From Bacteroidota bacterium (GTDB taxonomy: Bacteria > Bacteroidota > Bacteroidia > Palsa-948), in the NCBI GenBank assembly GCA_016195025.1, contig JACQAL010000027.1:1-32179 (forward strand): 32,179 bases of DNA, given 5' to 3'. Under the pieces are notes generated by a model. It searched no databases. It saw only the letters and a program-made list of their open reading frames with translations, and was not told where the DNA came from. The position numbers were made by a program, and so were the translations under genes. Below, piece by piece: positions 24,377-31,911 of the stretch; within the stretch, counting starts at the first letter, position 1; each line of letters starts with the position of its first letter.

Positions 24377-25069
24377 TCAGGGCTTTTCGGCTACAATAAC
24401 TGCCTGGGTAAAAATATCTCTAATGCCAAAATAATATTCTATTATTCTAAAACCCGCTTTTTCAAAAGTATCAACAGCATGTTTTTTCGACTTTACTCTG
24501 GTAATTTCATCCGGATGCAATTTTATTTTCATTCTAAAAATTTTGTTCAGAATAAAATGTGCGCCATCGAGAACAAAAACCGTGAAACCAAAAGTAGGCG
24601 GCCATAAAATCAAAATTCTTCCTTTAGGTTTAAGCACGCGCTTGCTTTCAATCAGTATCTGATGAATTTCATCCTGGGTAAAATGTTCGAGCACACCAAG
24701 ATTATATAATCCATCAAAAGTATTATCTGCAAATGGCAATTCAAAAATATTTCCCTGCACGGTAATACTGTTTTCTCCATGAACTTTTTTATAAATCCTC
24801 AATGCATTTCGGGAAATATCAAGAGCGGTGATATCGATATGCCTGGCTATATCTACATCCACCTGCCCGCTTCCGCAGCCGGCATGGAGAACTTTTATTC
24901 CCTCTAAAAAATATTTTCTTACAAAATGATTCAGAATATTTTTTACAATCAGCCTCCGATAAATTCCTGCAAGAAAATCGTAAACTGCATTGCCGGTTTT
25001 GTCTTTATCAGCCCAGTAAATGTCCCAGTCCTGTTCTACAATTTTATGTTTTTCAATTTCAGTTATCAT
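24377..25069 (-). CDS. Class I SAM-dependent methyltransferase
   Basis: 230 aa. Motif I is VLHAGCGSGQVDVDIA, the acidic loop ITALDIS, motif post-I GNIFELPFADNTFDGLYNLGVLEHF and motif III LKPKGRILILWPP, a Methyltransf_11-type fold. The C-terminal part carries a hydrophobic stretch FGFTVFVLDGAHFIL that might touch the membrane or a lipid-linked substrate. Inferred role: methylation of a sugar or lipid intermediate of the operon. It overlaps the DPM1-like gene by 11 bp. Confidence 0.88.
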   Translation of the reverse strand: MITEIEKHKIVEQDWDIYWADKDKTGNAVYDFLAGIYRRLIVKNILNHFVRKYFLEGIKVLHAGCGSGQVDVDIARHIDITALDISRNALRIYKKVHGENSITVQGNIFELPFADNTFDGLYNLGVLEHFTQDEIHQILIESKRVLKPKGRILILWPPTFGFTVFVLDGAHFILNKIFRMKIKLHPDEITRVKSKKHAVDTFEKAGFRIIEYYFGIRDIFTQAVIVAEKP

Positions 25070-25799
25070 TAAGTGTCAAAGATTTTTTACTAAAAGTTTT
25101 TCTTTTGTACAAGTCCCATAAAAACATTAAACTTTTCCACGCATCATTCCACGACATTTTGGATGTACCGTAAGTTCTTGAAGGGAGTTCAATCGGAATT
25201 TCAAAAATGCGCACTTTATTGTAATTCATTATAAACAAACTTTCAAAAAAAAATGAATACCCGGGAGATTTTATAAGTTGAAATAACTTCTGATCAATGT
25301 TTTTCAGATTGTATAACCTGAATGCACCGCTTGCATCGTATGGCATATCAAGCAACGTAACAGTTAAAAAATGTCCGAAGTGAGTTAATGTCTTTCTGAA
25401 TAAGTTCCAACTTGCCAGACTGTGCTTTTTCATATACCGAGAACCAACAACAATTTCCGCCTTGTCTGAAGATTGAATAAAATTAAAGATGTAAGAAGGC
25501 GAATGTGTAAAATCACAATCCATGGTAATCAATACTTCATATTTTTTTTCATATGCCCAGGCAATTCCTTCCTGATGCGCACTTCCGATTCCTGATTTTT
25601 TTGAACGATGAATTACAAAAACATTCGGATGCGCATTAGCAAGTTTATCTATTACTTCTCCGGTACCATCCGGAGAATTATCATCCAGAAATAAAATATC
25701 TGCACCAAGATTAAAAGATTTTATTTCAAGAAAAATTCTTCCGACATTTTCAACTTCATTATAAGTTGGAATAAATATGAGTGTTTTATTTTCCGACAT
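25059..25799 (-). CDS. DPM1-like polyprenol-phosphate glycosyltransferase (GT2)
   Basis: 246 aa, soluble single-domain GT2 without C-terminal membrane helices, as in DPM1-type dolichol-phosphate mannose synthases. Motifs: FIPTYNEVENVGRIFLEI, FLDDNSPDGTGEVID (first Asp pair), HRSKKSGIGSAHQEGI, MDCDFTHSP (DxD-like site), VVGSRYM and PYDASGAFRLYN. It transfers mannose or a related hexose from its nucleotide donor to polyprenyl phosphate at the inner membrane, making the donor for GT-C enzymes. It overlaps both neighbours (11 and 14 bp), so it is translationally coupled. Confidence 0.9.
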   Translation of the reverse strand: MSENKTLIFIPTYNEVENVGRIFLEIKSFNLGADILFLDDNSPDGTGEVIDKLANAHPNVFVIHRSKKSGIGSAHQEGIAWAYEKKYEVLITMDCDFTHSPSYIFNFIQSSDKAEIVVGSRYMKKHSLASWNLFRKTLTHFGHFLTVTLLDMPYDASGAFRLYNLKNIDQKLFQLIKSPGYSFFFESLFIMNYNKVRIFEIPIELPSRTYGTSKMSWNDAWKSLMFLWDLYKRKTFSKKSLTLNDN

Positions 25800-26739
25800 A
25801 CTTTTTCAACTCTTCATCAACCAGAATTTTTACCATGGAGTTAAAATTAACTTTAGGTTTCCATCCTGCAACTTCGCATATTTTATTGTTATTGCCAAAA
25901 AGATTTTTCTTTTGCTTTTTCGTAATCAGCAATGGATTTATTTTTATATATTTTTTCCAATCCAATTCAAGATACGTAAAAACAGCTTCAACAAAATTTT
26001 TTATGCTATGAAGTTCTCCGCTTGAAATAACAAAATCATCCGGATGATTAATCTGCATCATCTGATAAGCTGCTTCCATATAGTCGGGTGCATATCCCCA
26101 ATCAATCTGTGATTCAATATTTCCTAATTCTAATTCACTTTTTTTATTTTTTTTAATTGCCACTGCTGTTTCAACAATTTTTTTCGAAACATATTTTGAT
26201 TCGCGTAAAGGAGATTCGTGATTGTAAAAAATACCTACACTCGCAAAAATGCTATGGCTTTCTCTGTAAAAATGGCTTGCATGAAAACCCGCGGTTTTGG
26301 TTATTCCATATACGCAATTTGGATTTATCGGAGTGTTTTCATCCTGAGGGAAGTTTGCAGGACTTCCGAAAATATGGGAAGAAGCTGCGTAAAAAATTTT
26401 TGTTTTGGGAGAATTTAATCTAACCGATTCGAGAAAATTTATATATGCTTTTACATTTACATCGCAGCTTTTTTGAAATAATTCCCCATCTTCTATTTCT
26501 TTATCAGCAGATGATTGATGAACAGCCGCAAGAAAATAAATCTCATCCGGAAGAAAATTTTTTATTACAGGTGAAACCTGTTTAGGATTGCAAATATCAA
26601 CTTTATTAAAAGCAAGGCTTCCTTCAGAAGAAACAGAACTGCCGGAAATTCCAATCAAAGAATATTTTTTTTCTTTAAGAAGATTATATAAATATGTTCC
26701 GTCCTGCCCGGTATGCCCTACAATGATTGCTCTTTTCAT
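25786..26739 (-). CDS. GDP-mannose 4,6-dehydratase-like SDR enzyme, altered active site
   Basis: 317 aa extended SDR. NAD(P) site GHTGQDGTYLYNLL, LAAVHQSS, catalytic pair Tyr144/Lys148 in VYGITK, and GMD-specific text FYNHESPLRESKYVSKKI and IDWGYAPDYMEAAYQM. It is shorter than GMD (about 350-370 aa). In GMD the segment before the Tyr reads ASTSELYG, with Thr and a catalytic Glu; here it is AASSHIFG, so the Glu is replaced by His122. The 5,6-elimination base is missing, so this may be a 4-keto reductase, an epimerase or a dehydratase with a changed mechanism. The ATG directly abuts the upstream stop (0-bp gap). Confidence 0.85.
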   Translation of the reverse strand: MKRAIIVGHTGQDGTYLYNLLKEKKYSLIGISGSSVSSEGSLAFNKVDICNPKQVSPVIKNFLPDEIYFLAAVHQSSADKEIEDGELFQKSCDVNVKAYINFLESVRLNSPKTKIFYAASSHIFGSPANFPQDENTPINPNCVYGITKTAGFHASHFYRESHSIFASVGIFYNHESPLRESKYVSKKIVETAVAIKKNKKSELELGNIESQIDWGYAPDYMEAAYQMMQINHPDDFVISSGELHSIKNFVEAVFTYLELDWKKYIKINPLLITKKQKKNLFGNNNKICEVAGWKPKVNFNSMVKILVDEELKKYVGK

Positions 26740-27990
26740 TCAACCGAATATTTCAATTTTTGGAAGCGGAAAAATAAATTTACCTCCAGCGCGTAAGAAT
26801 TCTTTTTCTTTTTTAAGAATTCCTTCTCTGAAATGCCAGGGAAGCACTAAAAAATAATCTAGCTTCATTTTGCGTGCTTCTTTTTCAGAGATAATTGGAA
26901 TATGAGTAAAAGGCGTAAACGACCCAAATTTATCTTCATTTACCTCCGCAATAAAAGGGATTTCATTTGTAGTTAAACCACAATACTGAAGAATAACATT
27001 TCCTTTGGTGGAAGCACCATAACCAAATATTTTTTTCCCTTGCTGATTAAGATTTACAATTAATTCCGAAAGTTCTTTTTTATGCTTCAAAACATTTTGC
27101 TTGAATTCTTCATAAGGCGTAAGAGACTTAAACTTTAGTTGATTTTCCTTCTTTTCAATTTTTGCAACCGATGCATTTGCTTGATATTTTGATTTCTGTT
27201 TTGCAACAGTTATTCTGAAACTTCCCCCGTTAATATCATTTAACTCCACATCAATAATTTTAAAACCTACTTTTTCCATCATCCATTTTATCTGGCATAA
27301 AGAATAGTACTCGAGATGTTCATGGCAAATGGTATCATACGCATTCACTTCAAGCATGAGTGGAAGATAACTTTGCTCAAAAACCCAAATGCCGTCATCA
27401 GCGAGAGAATCATAAATGTCTTTTACAAATGCGATCGGATTTTCCAAATCATAGAACATTGCAATGGATGTAATCACCTTTGCTTTTTTACCGGGAAATT
27501 TTTTCTTCACATTTTCATAGGAGAAAAAATCGGGAATCAAGTCAATATGTTTTGGATAATATTGCTTGAATTTTATTCCGGTAGGATCAACTCCAGCGAG
27601 TGTTAAATTACTGGGATATTGTTGAAGAGTGGTGCTGTCGTTGCTTCCGATATCAATAACCAAATCGTCCTTTTTAAAATCAATAATAGTTTTTATGTAT
27701 TTGACAATGTCTTTCAAATGCTGGACCATGGATTGATTCAAACCGGAACGATAACCGTAATTCACTCCATACATTTCACTCAAATCATAAGAATGCCGTA
27801 ACTGCACCAAATGGCAGACATCATCATCGGAATTTAAAGGATGACATTTCACTAATTCCAAAGGACCTGAAGTAATTTTTTCTGATTTATTTTTAGGAAA
27901 AACTCCAGTCAGTGCCTGTTCGCCAAGATTGATGAGAGAAACAAGATTTGTGTTTCCGCAGATTCTGCATTTAGAAATTGTGGTATACAT
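26740..27990 (-). CDS. Three-domain SAM-dependent sugar C-methyltransferase (zinc-binding, NovU/TylCIII type)
   Basis: 416 aa. N-terminal zinc domain: CRIC (Cys8, Cys11) and the second pair Cys49/Cys59 (KCHPLNSDDDVC) before HLVQLRHSYD. The SAM domain has VIDIGSNDSTTL (usually NDGTLL; the Gly is Ser here), EQSYLP and the conserved CHEHLEYYS. The C-terminal Methyltransf_14 domain shows FGYGASTKGNVILQYCG. The family adds a branching C-methyl group to NDP-4-keto-sugars, which fits the SDR enzyme directly downstream. It is first in the operon, with a candidate -7 box at 28015-28022. Confidence 0.92.
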   Translation of the reverse strand: MYTTISKCRICGNTNLVSLINLGEQALTGVFPKNKSEKITSGPLELVKCHPLNSDDDVCHLVQLRHSYDLSEMYGVNYGYRSGLNQSMVQHLKDIVKYIKTIIDFKKDDLVIDIGSNDSTTLQQYPSNLTLAGVDPTGIKFKQYYPKHIDLIPDFFSYENVKKKFPGKKAKVITSIAMFYDLENPIAFVKDIYDSLADDGIWVFEQSYLPLMLEVNAYDTICHEHLEYYSLCQIKWMMEKVGFKIIDVELNDINGGSFRITVAKQKSKYQANASVAKIEKKENQLKFKSLTPYEEFKQNVLKHKKELSELIVNLNQQGKKIFGYGASTKGNVILQYCGLTTNEIPFIAEVNEDKFGSFTPFTHIPIISEKEARKMKLDYFLVLPWHFREGILKKEKEFLRAGGKFIFPLPKIEIFG

Positions 27991-28014
27991 TTTTTACCAA
28001 AAAACAAGTGAAGC

Positions 28015-28022
28015 CGAATATA
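28015..28022 (-). promoter_or_regulatory. Candidate -7 box for the glycan operon (TATATTCG, minus strand)
   Basis: TAnnTTCG variant, 24 nt upstream of the ATG at 27990. The remainder of the 124-bp divergent gap (27991-28114) is AT-rich without other clear signals besides the box at 28093. Confidence 0.4.
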
Positions 28023-28092
28023 CTTTAAATTCTAATATCAAAAATGTTTTAACAATGTTGGAATAGGACGGGTTTAAGGTAGTTAATTTCTT

Positions 28093-28100
28093 TACTTTTG
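28093..28100 (+). promoter_or_regulatory. -7 box TACTTTTG for the Kelch T9SS gene
   Basis: Exact TAnnTTTG, 14 nt before the ATG at 28115, followed by a run of nine A. Confidence 0.55.
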
Positions 28101-28114
28101 TAAAAAAAAATTAC

Positions 28115-29314
28115 ATGAAAATAAAATTACTCTTTTCGTTTATTCTTTTTTCATTGTTTGCAAAAGCACAAAATGTGTGGACTCAAAAGTCAAACTTTGG
28201 AGGAACAGCGAGAAATCTTGCTGTTGGTTTTTCCATAGGAAGCAAGGGCTATATTGGCACAGGTTCAGACGGTTCAGATAAACAGGATTTTTGGGAATGG
28301 AATCAAGCGACTGATACATGGTCGCAAAAAGCAACTTTTTCCGGAGCTGCGAGAACAGATGCTGTTGGTTTTTCCATTGGCATTAAGGGATATATTGGAA
28401 CAGGAGGTGCTGCGTTTGGCGGTCCCTACTATAATGATTTGTGGGAATACAATCAGGGGAATAATACCTGGGCGCAAAAAGCAAACTTTGGCGGAACGGC
28501 AAGATTCAGGGCTACAGGATTTTCAATCGGGACAAAGGGATATATAGGCACTGGTTATGATGGTTCGTTCAAAAAAGATTTCTGGGAATGGGACCAGGTA
28601 ACAGATTCATGGACACAGCGCGCATCTTTTGGAGGTGCTGCAAGATGGGATGCAATTGGTTTTTCAATTGGCACAAAAGGATATATTGGTTGCGGCTATG
28701 CATCAAGTATTGCGGTAAATGATTTTTGGGAATGGGATCAAGCATCCAATTCATGGACATCAAAAGCAAACGTGGGCACGAACACACTTTCCGCTCCTGC
28801 TGCTTTTTCATTTGGAGGAAAAGGGTATGTAGGAACAGGCGCGCATGATCCGGGTCCGACTTTCTTCGATGCATTTTGGGAGTATGATCCAATGACAAAT
28901 GTTTGGACGCAACGCGCAAATTTTGGAGGAGGACCAAGATCTGATGCAGTTGGTTTTTCAATTGGAAGCCGAGGATATATTGGCACAGGTGCTAATAGCA
29001 GCGGAAAGTTCAATGACTTTTGGGAATATGCAGCGATTAATGATGGCATAAAAGAAGAAGAGAAAATAAAAATTGAATGCAATATTTTTCCCAACCCTTT
29101 TTCAGAATATATTTTACTGGAAATTTCTTCGGATGTATTTTTGAAAGATAAGCAACTAAAAATTTTTGATTTGTCAGGAAAAGAAGTTCGCAGTGCAGTA
29201 TTTTTGCAGCCGCAGGTGATTATTGAACGAGAAAACCTTCAAAGCGGAGTTTATTTTTATGAAATCATTTCTGAAAATAAAATGATTGCAAGCGGAAAAT
29301 TGATAGCAGAATAA
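28115..29314 (+). CDS. Six-bladed Kelch propeller protein with T9SS type A sorting domain
   Basis: 399 aa. Signal peptide MKIKLLFSFILFSLFAKAQ, then six Kelch repeats of about 46-50 residues (to ~residue 307), each with W(T/S)QK..FGG.AR, GFSIGxKGYIGTG and DFWEW. The C-terminal ~80 residues are a sorting domain: CNIFPNPFSEYILLEI, LKIFDLSGKEVRS, LQSGVYFYEI and a basic tail. Predicted to be exported through T9SS and displayed or released at the cell surface; Kelch propellers bind carbohydrate or protein, and no catalytic copper-site motif is evident. Blade 5 is the most diverged (NVGTNTLSAPAAFSFGGKGYV). It is divergent from the glycan operon. Confidence 0.9.
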   Translation: MKIKLLFSFILFSLFAKAQNVWTQKSNFGGTARNLAVGFSIGSKGYIGTGSDGSDKQDFWEWNQATDTWSQKATFSGAARTDAVGFSIGIKGYIGTGGAAFGGPYYNDLWEYNQGNNTWAQKANFGGTARFRATGFSIGTKGYIGTGYDGSFKKDFWEWDQVTDSWTQRASFGGAARWDAIGFSIGTKGYIGCGYASSIAVNDFWEWDQASNSWTSKANVGTNTLSAPAAFSFGGKGYVGTGAHDPGPTFFDAFWEYDPMTNVWTQRANFGGGPRSDAVGFSIGSRGYIGTGANSSGKFNDFWEYAAINDGIKEEEKIKIECNIFPNPFSEYILLEISSDVFLKDKQLKIFDLSGKEVRSAVFLQPQVIIERENLQSGVYFYEIISENKMIASGKLIAE

Positions 29315-29435
29315 AAAATATTCCCGGCTATTTCAGATTTAACATTCAATTTATTTTATGATGCTGACAGCTATCCGAAATCGCTGCGGTGTGCATATAT
29401 TTCCTTGCTTCAAGAATCTCCCATTCAAAAATTTC

Positions 29436-29443
29436 TACCTTCG
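29436..29443 (+). promoter_or_regulatory. Candidate -7 box (TACCTTCG) for the cystathionine beta-synthase-type gene
   Basis: TAnnTTCG variant, 18 nt before the ATG at 29462. Its position argues for that ATG and against the upstream in-frame TTG at 29405. Confidence 0.4.
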
Positions 29444-29461
29444 TCCTCTTATTTTTTTGTT

Positions 29462-30823
29462 ATGAAGATATTCAATAACATTCTCGAAACCATTGGCAAC
29501 ACTCCGCTGGTGAAACTTAACAGCGTTACAAAAGATGTGAAAGCAACCGTGCTTGCCAAAGTAGAAACATTCAATCCCGGAAATTCCATTAAGGATAGAA
29601 TGGCAGTGAAGATGATTGAAGATGCGGAGAAAAAAGGTTTGCTCAAGCCCGGCTACACAATTATTGAAGGAACTTCAGGTAACACAGGAATGGGTTTGGC
29701 GATTGCCGCAATCGTGAAAGGATATAAATGTGTTTTCACTACCACAGATAAACAGTCCAAAGAAAAAGCCGATGCATTGAAAGCTTTTGGAGCCGAAGTA
29801 ATTGTTTGTCCAACGAATGTTGACCCCGAAGACCCTCGCTCGTATTATTCCGTTTCATCTCGGCTTGAAAAAGAAATTCCGAATTCGTGGAAAGCAAATC
29901 AGTACGATAATCTTTCCAACTCGCAGGCGCATTATGAAACTACGGGTCCTGAAATCTGGGAGCAGACGGGAGGAAAAGTTGACCACTTGGTTGTTGGCGT
30001 TGGAACGGGCGGAACTATTTGCGGCACGGGAAAATTTCTGAAAGAAAAAAATCCGAAACTCAAAGTGTGGGGCATTGATACTTACGGTTCTGTTTTCAAA
30101 AAATATAAAGAGACGGGGATTTTCGACAAGAATGAAATTTATCCGTACATCACCGAAGGTATTGGCGAAGATTTTCTTCCGAAGAATGTTGACTTCAGCA
30201 TCATAGACCATTTTGAAAAAGTGACGGACAAAGACGCTGCGATGTTTACGCGTGAAATTGTTCGGCAGGAAGGAATTTTCATAGGCAACTCTGCCGGCTC
30301 TGCCATTGCGGGTTTGCTTCAACTGAAAAATAATTTCAAGGCGGGAGAAGTTGTCGTTGTAATTTTTCACGACCACGGCACACGCTATCTCGGCAAAATG
30401 TTCAACGATGAGTGGATGCGTGAAAAGGGCTTCTTCGATAAAAAAGGATTGACTGCTAAAGATTTGGTAGCAGGAAAAAAATCTGGAATCATTTCAGTGG
30501 AAGCAAGCGCAACCATTGAGAGCACGGTGGAATTGATGAGCAAAAATGATTTCTCACAAATTCCTGTTACAAAAGACGGGCGCATTGTCGGCTCCATCAG
30601 CGAGCGCCATCTTTTCCGAAACATTCTTGACCATCCTGACATCACCGAAAAACCGGTGGAGACAATTATGCAGCAAGCGTTTCCGTTTGTAGATATTTCC
30701 ACGCCCATTGACTCGCTCAGCAAAATGATTACTTCTGAAATTCACGCGGTACTCGTGCGCGATTTTAAATTGGACGACACCTTCATCATCACCCGAAACG
30801 ATATTCTCAAAGCGCTCTGTTAA
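29462..30823 (+). CDS. Cystathionine beta-synthase / cysteine synthase with C-terminal CBS pair
   Basis: 453 aa fold-type II PLP enzyme. PLP lysine is Lys44 in NPGNSIKDRM; substrate loop TSGNTG (71-76), phosphate-binding GTGGTICGTG (181-190), and GNSAGSA (275-281) contacting the pyridine nitrogen. Residues ~333-453 hold two CBS motifs (DLVAGKKSGIISV to GSISERHLFRNIL; VETIMQQAFPFV to FIITRNDILKAL). This architecture matches cystathionine beta-synthase without the haem domain; cysteine synthase activity is possible. The ATG at 29462 gives the canonical start MKIFNNILETIGNTPLVKL. The TTG at 29405 would add 19 residues across the promoter. The stop codon lies inside the left terminal repeat of the element at 30820. 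Confidence 0.92.
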   Translation: MKIFNNILETIGNTPLVKLNSVTKDVKATVLAKVETFNPGNSIKDRMAVKMIEDAEKKGLLKPGYTIIEGTSGNTGMGLAIAAIVKGYKCVFTTTDKQSKEKADALKAFGAEVIVCPTNVDPEDPRSYYSVSSRLEKEIPNSWKANQYDNLSNSQAHYETTGPEIWEQTGGKVDHLVVGVGTGGTICGTGKFLKEKNPKLKVWGIDTYGSVFKKYKETGIFDKNEIYPYITEGIGEDFLPKNVDFSIIDHFEKVTDKDAAMFTREIVRQEGIFIGNSAGSAIAGLLQLKNNFKAGEVVVVIFHDHGTRYLGKMFNDEWMREKGFFDKKGLTAKDLVAGKKSGIISVEASATIESTVELMSKNDFSQIPVTKDGRIVGSISERHLFRNILDHPDITEKPVETIMQQAFPFVDISTPIDSLSKMITSEIHAVLVRDFKLDDTFIITRNDILKALC

Positions 30824-31023
30824 TTAATGTAAGTTGCCACCTATTGAATGATAGGAATTGATAAAATAATGCAAATGCCGCGAACAAATGCGAACACCGC
30901 GAATTTTTCTTTGCATTTTGTTCGCAGTGTTCGCATACTCCCGATAGCTATCGGGACGCATTTTTCGCATGATGTTATCCATATAAATGACCATTATTGA
31001 AGGTAGCAACTTGCGTTAATTAA
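30820..31023. repeat. 204-bp element with 23-bp terminal inverted repeats between convergent genes
   Basis: Left end 30820-30842 and right end 31001-31023 are reverse complements at 20 of 23 positions; both begin with TTAATTAA and share AAGTTGC and ACCT. The three mismatches are all transitions (G-U tolerant in RNA). Inside are a 16-bp hairpin (ATGCGAACACCGCGAA 30888-30903 / 30921-30936, 15 of 16 pairs, 17-nt loop) and a perfect 18-bp palindrome TCCCGATAGCTATCGGGA (30939-30956). It encodes no protein that I can support. The outermost TTAATTAA copies supply the stop codons of both flanking genes. It looks like a MITE-like non-autonomous element or a structured bidirectional terminator. Confidence 0.65.
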
Positions 31024-31819
31024 TGAGCGCGCTCTTCACAGGACCAATCCCAATCGGCTTTTTGGTTGCCTTGCTTATGTACACCGGAATGTAATGTTCG
31101 GTTTTTCCTTTGAGCGGAGCAGGCGGAGGACCGGGCGCGGTGGGGTCGGGCGTAAAGTCGTGCGTGAATTTTCTTTTCACCGCTTGTCCGAGGTAGCCGC
31201 CTCCCCGTGAAATCAATTCGGCAAGAGAAGCGGGCGCGGTGGGCGTTGCGCTCAGGTCGGTGAGTCCGAAAATATCTATGCGGAGAATATCTTTGCGAAG
31301 CGCCTTTTTGTTGCTCACGCTGTCGTGAAGGAGGAGGATTTGTATATTGTGCGTGTTCACATCTATTTTCATAATTACGGGAACGCTTTCGGTGTTTGCC
31401 GCTATGGTTCTGGCAGTGGAGGAACTCACATGCCCTGTGTCCTGCCCTTTTATTCCGAAGAGCAGGGTTTTCGCTTTTGCAATTCTGTCCACATCACCCG
31501 TAAGCGCTGCTTCTGCCTGCGGAGCCCACAGGCGGGTGATGGTATTCTGAACCGCGTCTAACTTTTTATTGATTTTGTCGGTGAGCGCTTTTTCGAGCGC
31601 ACGGGCGGCATCGCGCTGAACAATGAGCCCGGTGTTGGGGTCGTTGATTACGGCAATATCGGTTTGAACCGATGAAGCCGCGGGATTTAAACCGGGAACA
31701 AAACCGGAATTATCGGCTTCGGCTTTTGCCATATCCACTTCTTTTTGGAGTCGTCCTTCTTCCGTTTGAGGAAAGTTTACGGTAAGGATGAATTTTTTGT
31801 CTAATTTTTTGTGCGCCAT
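31016..31819 (-). CDS. Hypothetical protein, GC-rich, possible FnIII-like C-terminus
   Basis: 267 aa, no signal peptide or membrane helix. The N-terminus (LDKKFILTVNFPQTEEGRLQKEVDMAKAE) and the middle (DAARALEKALTDKINKKLDAVQNTI) look helical; a Pro/Ala/Thr-rich stretch (DFTPDPTAPGPPPAPLKGKTE) leads into a short beta region HYIPVYISKATKKPIGIGPV, reminiscent of the terminal fibronectin-III-like strands in several uncharacterised Bacteroidota proteins. I do not recognise the family. Base composition is unlike the neighbours: 39 of 60 bases are G/C at 31201-31260 against 12 of 60 at 26101-26160. It faces the tandem array upstream, and its last codons lie in the right terminal repeat of the 204-bp element. 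Confidence 0.65.
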   Translation of the reverse strand: MAHKKLDKKFILTVNFPQTEEGRLQKEVDMAKAEADNSGFVPGLNPAASSVQTDIAVINDPNTGLIVQRDAARALEKALTDKINKKLDAVQNTITRLWAPQAEAALTGDVDRIAKAKTLLFGIKGQDTGHVSSSTARTIAANTESVPVIMKIDVNTHNIQILLLHDSVSNKKALRKDILRIDIFGLTDLSATPTAPASLAELISRGGGYLGQAVKRKFTHDFTPDPTAPGPPPAPLKGKTEHYIPVYISKATKKPIGIGPVKSALIN

Positions 31820-31911
31820 TGTTTATTGGTTTATTGGGTTGATTATGTGATTGAGGTAATTGAATGTTTGAAATTTCAAAGATTTTGCAGTTTTCGGCTC
31901 GCAACTCCGAG
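31820..31911. other. Intergenic low-complexity spacer before the tandem array
   Basis: A/T-rich direct-repeat text (TTTATTGG twice, then GATTATGTGATTGAGGTAATTG) between the start of the GC-rich gene and the 21-bp array. A GAGG lies 8 nt before an ATG at 31864 that opens a frame through the array. No TAnnTTTG box is evident on either strand. Confidence 0.4.

Noticed and set aside
29325-29380. Rho-independent terminator after the Kelch gene
   Set aside because: ATTTCAGAT and ATCCGAAAT pair imperfectly with a long loop and no following T-run.
29405-29461. N-terminal extension of the cystathionine beta-synthase gene from a TTG
   Set aside because: It adds 19 residues without family support and crosses a -7 box; the ATG at 29462 gives the canonical N-terminus.
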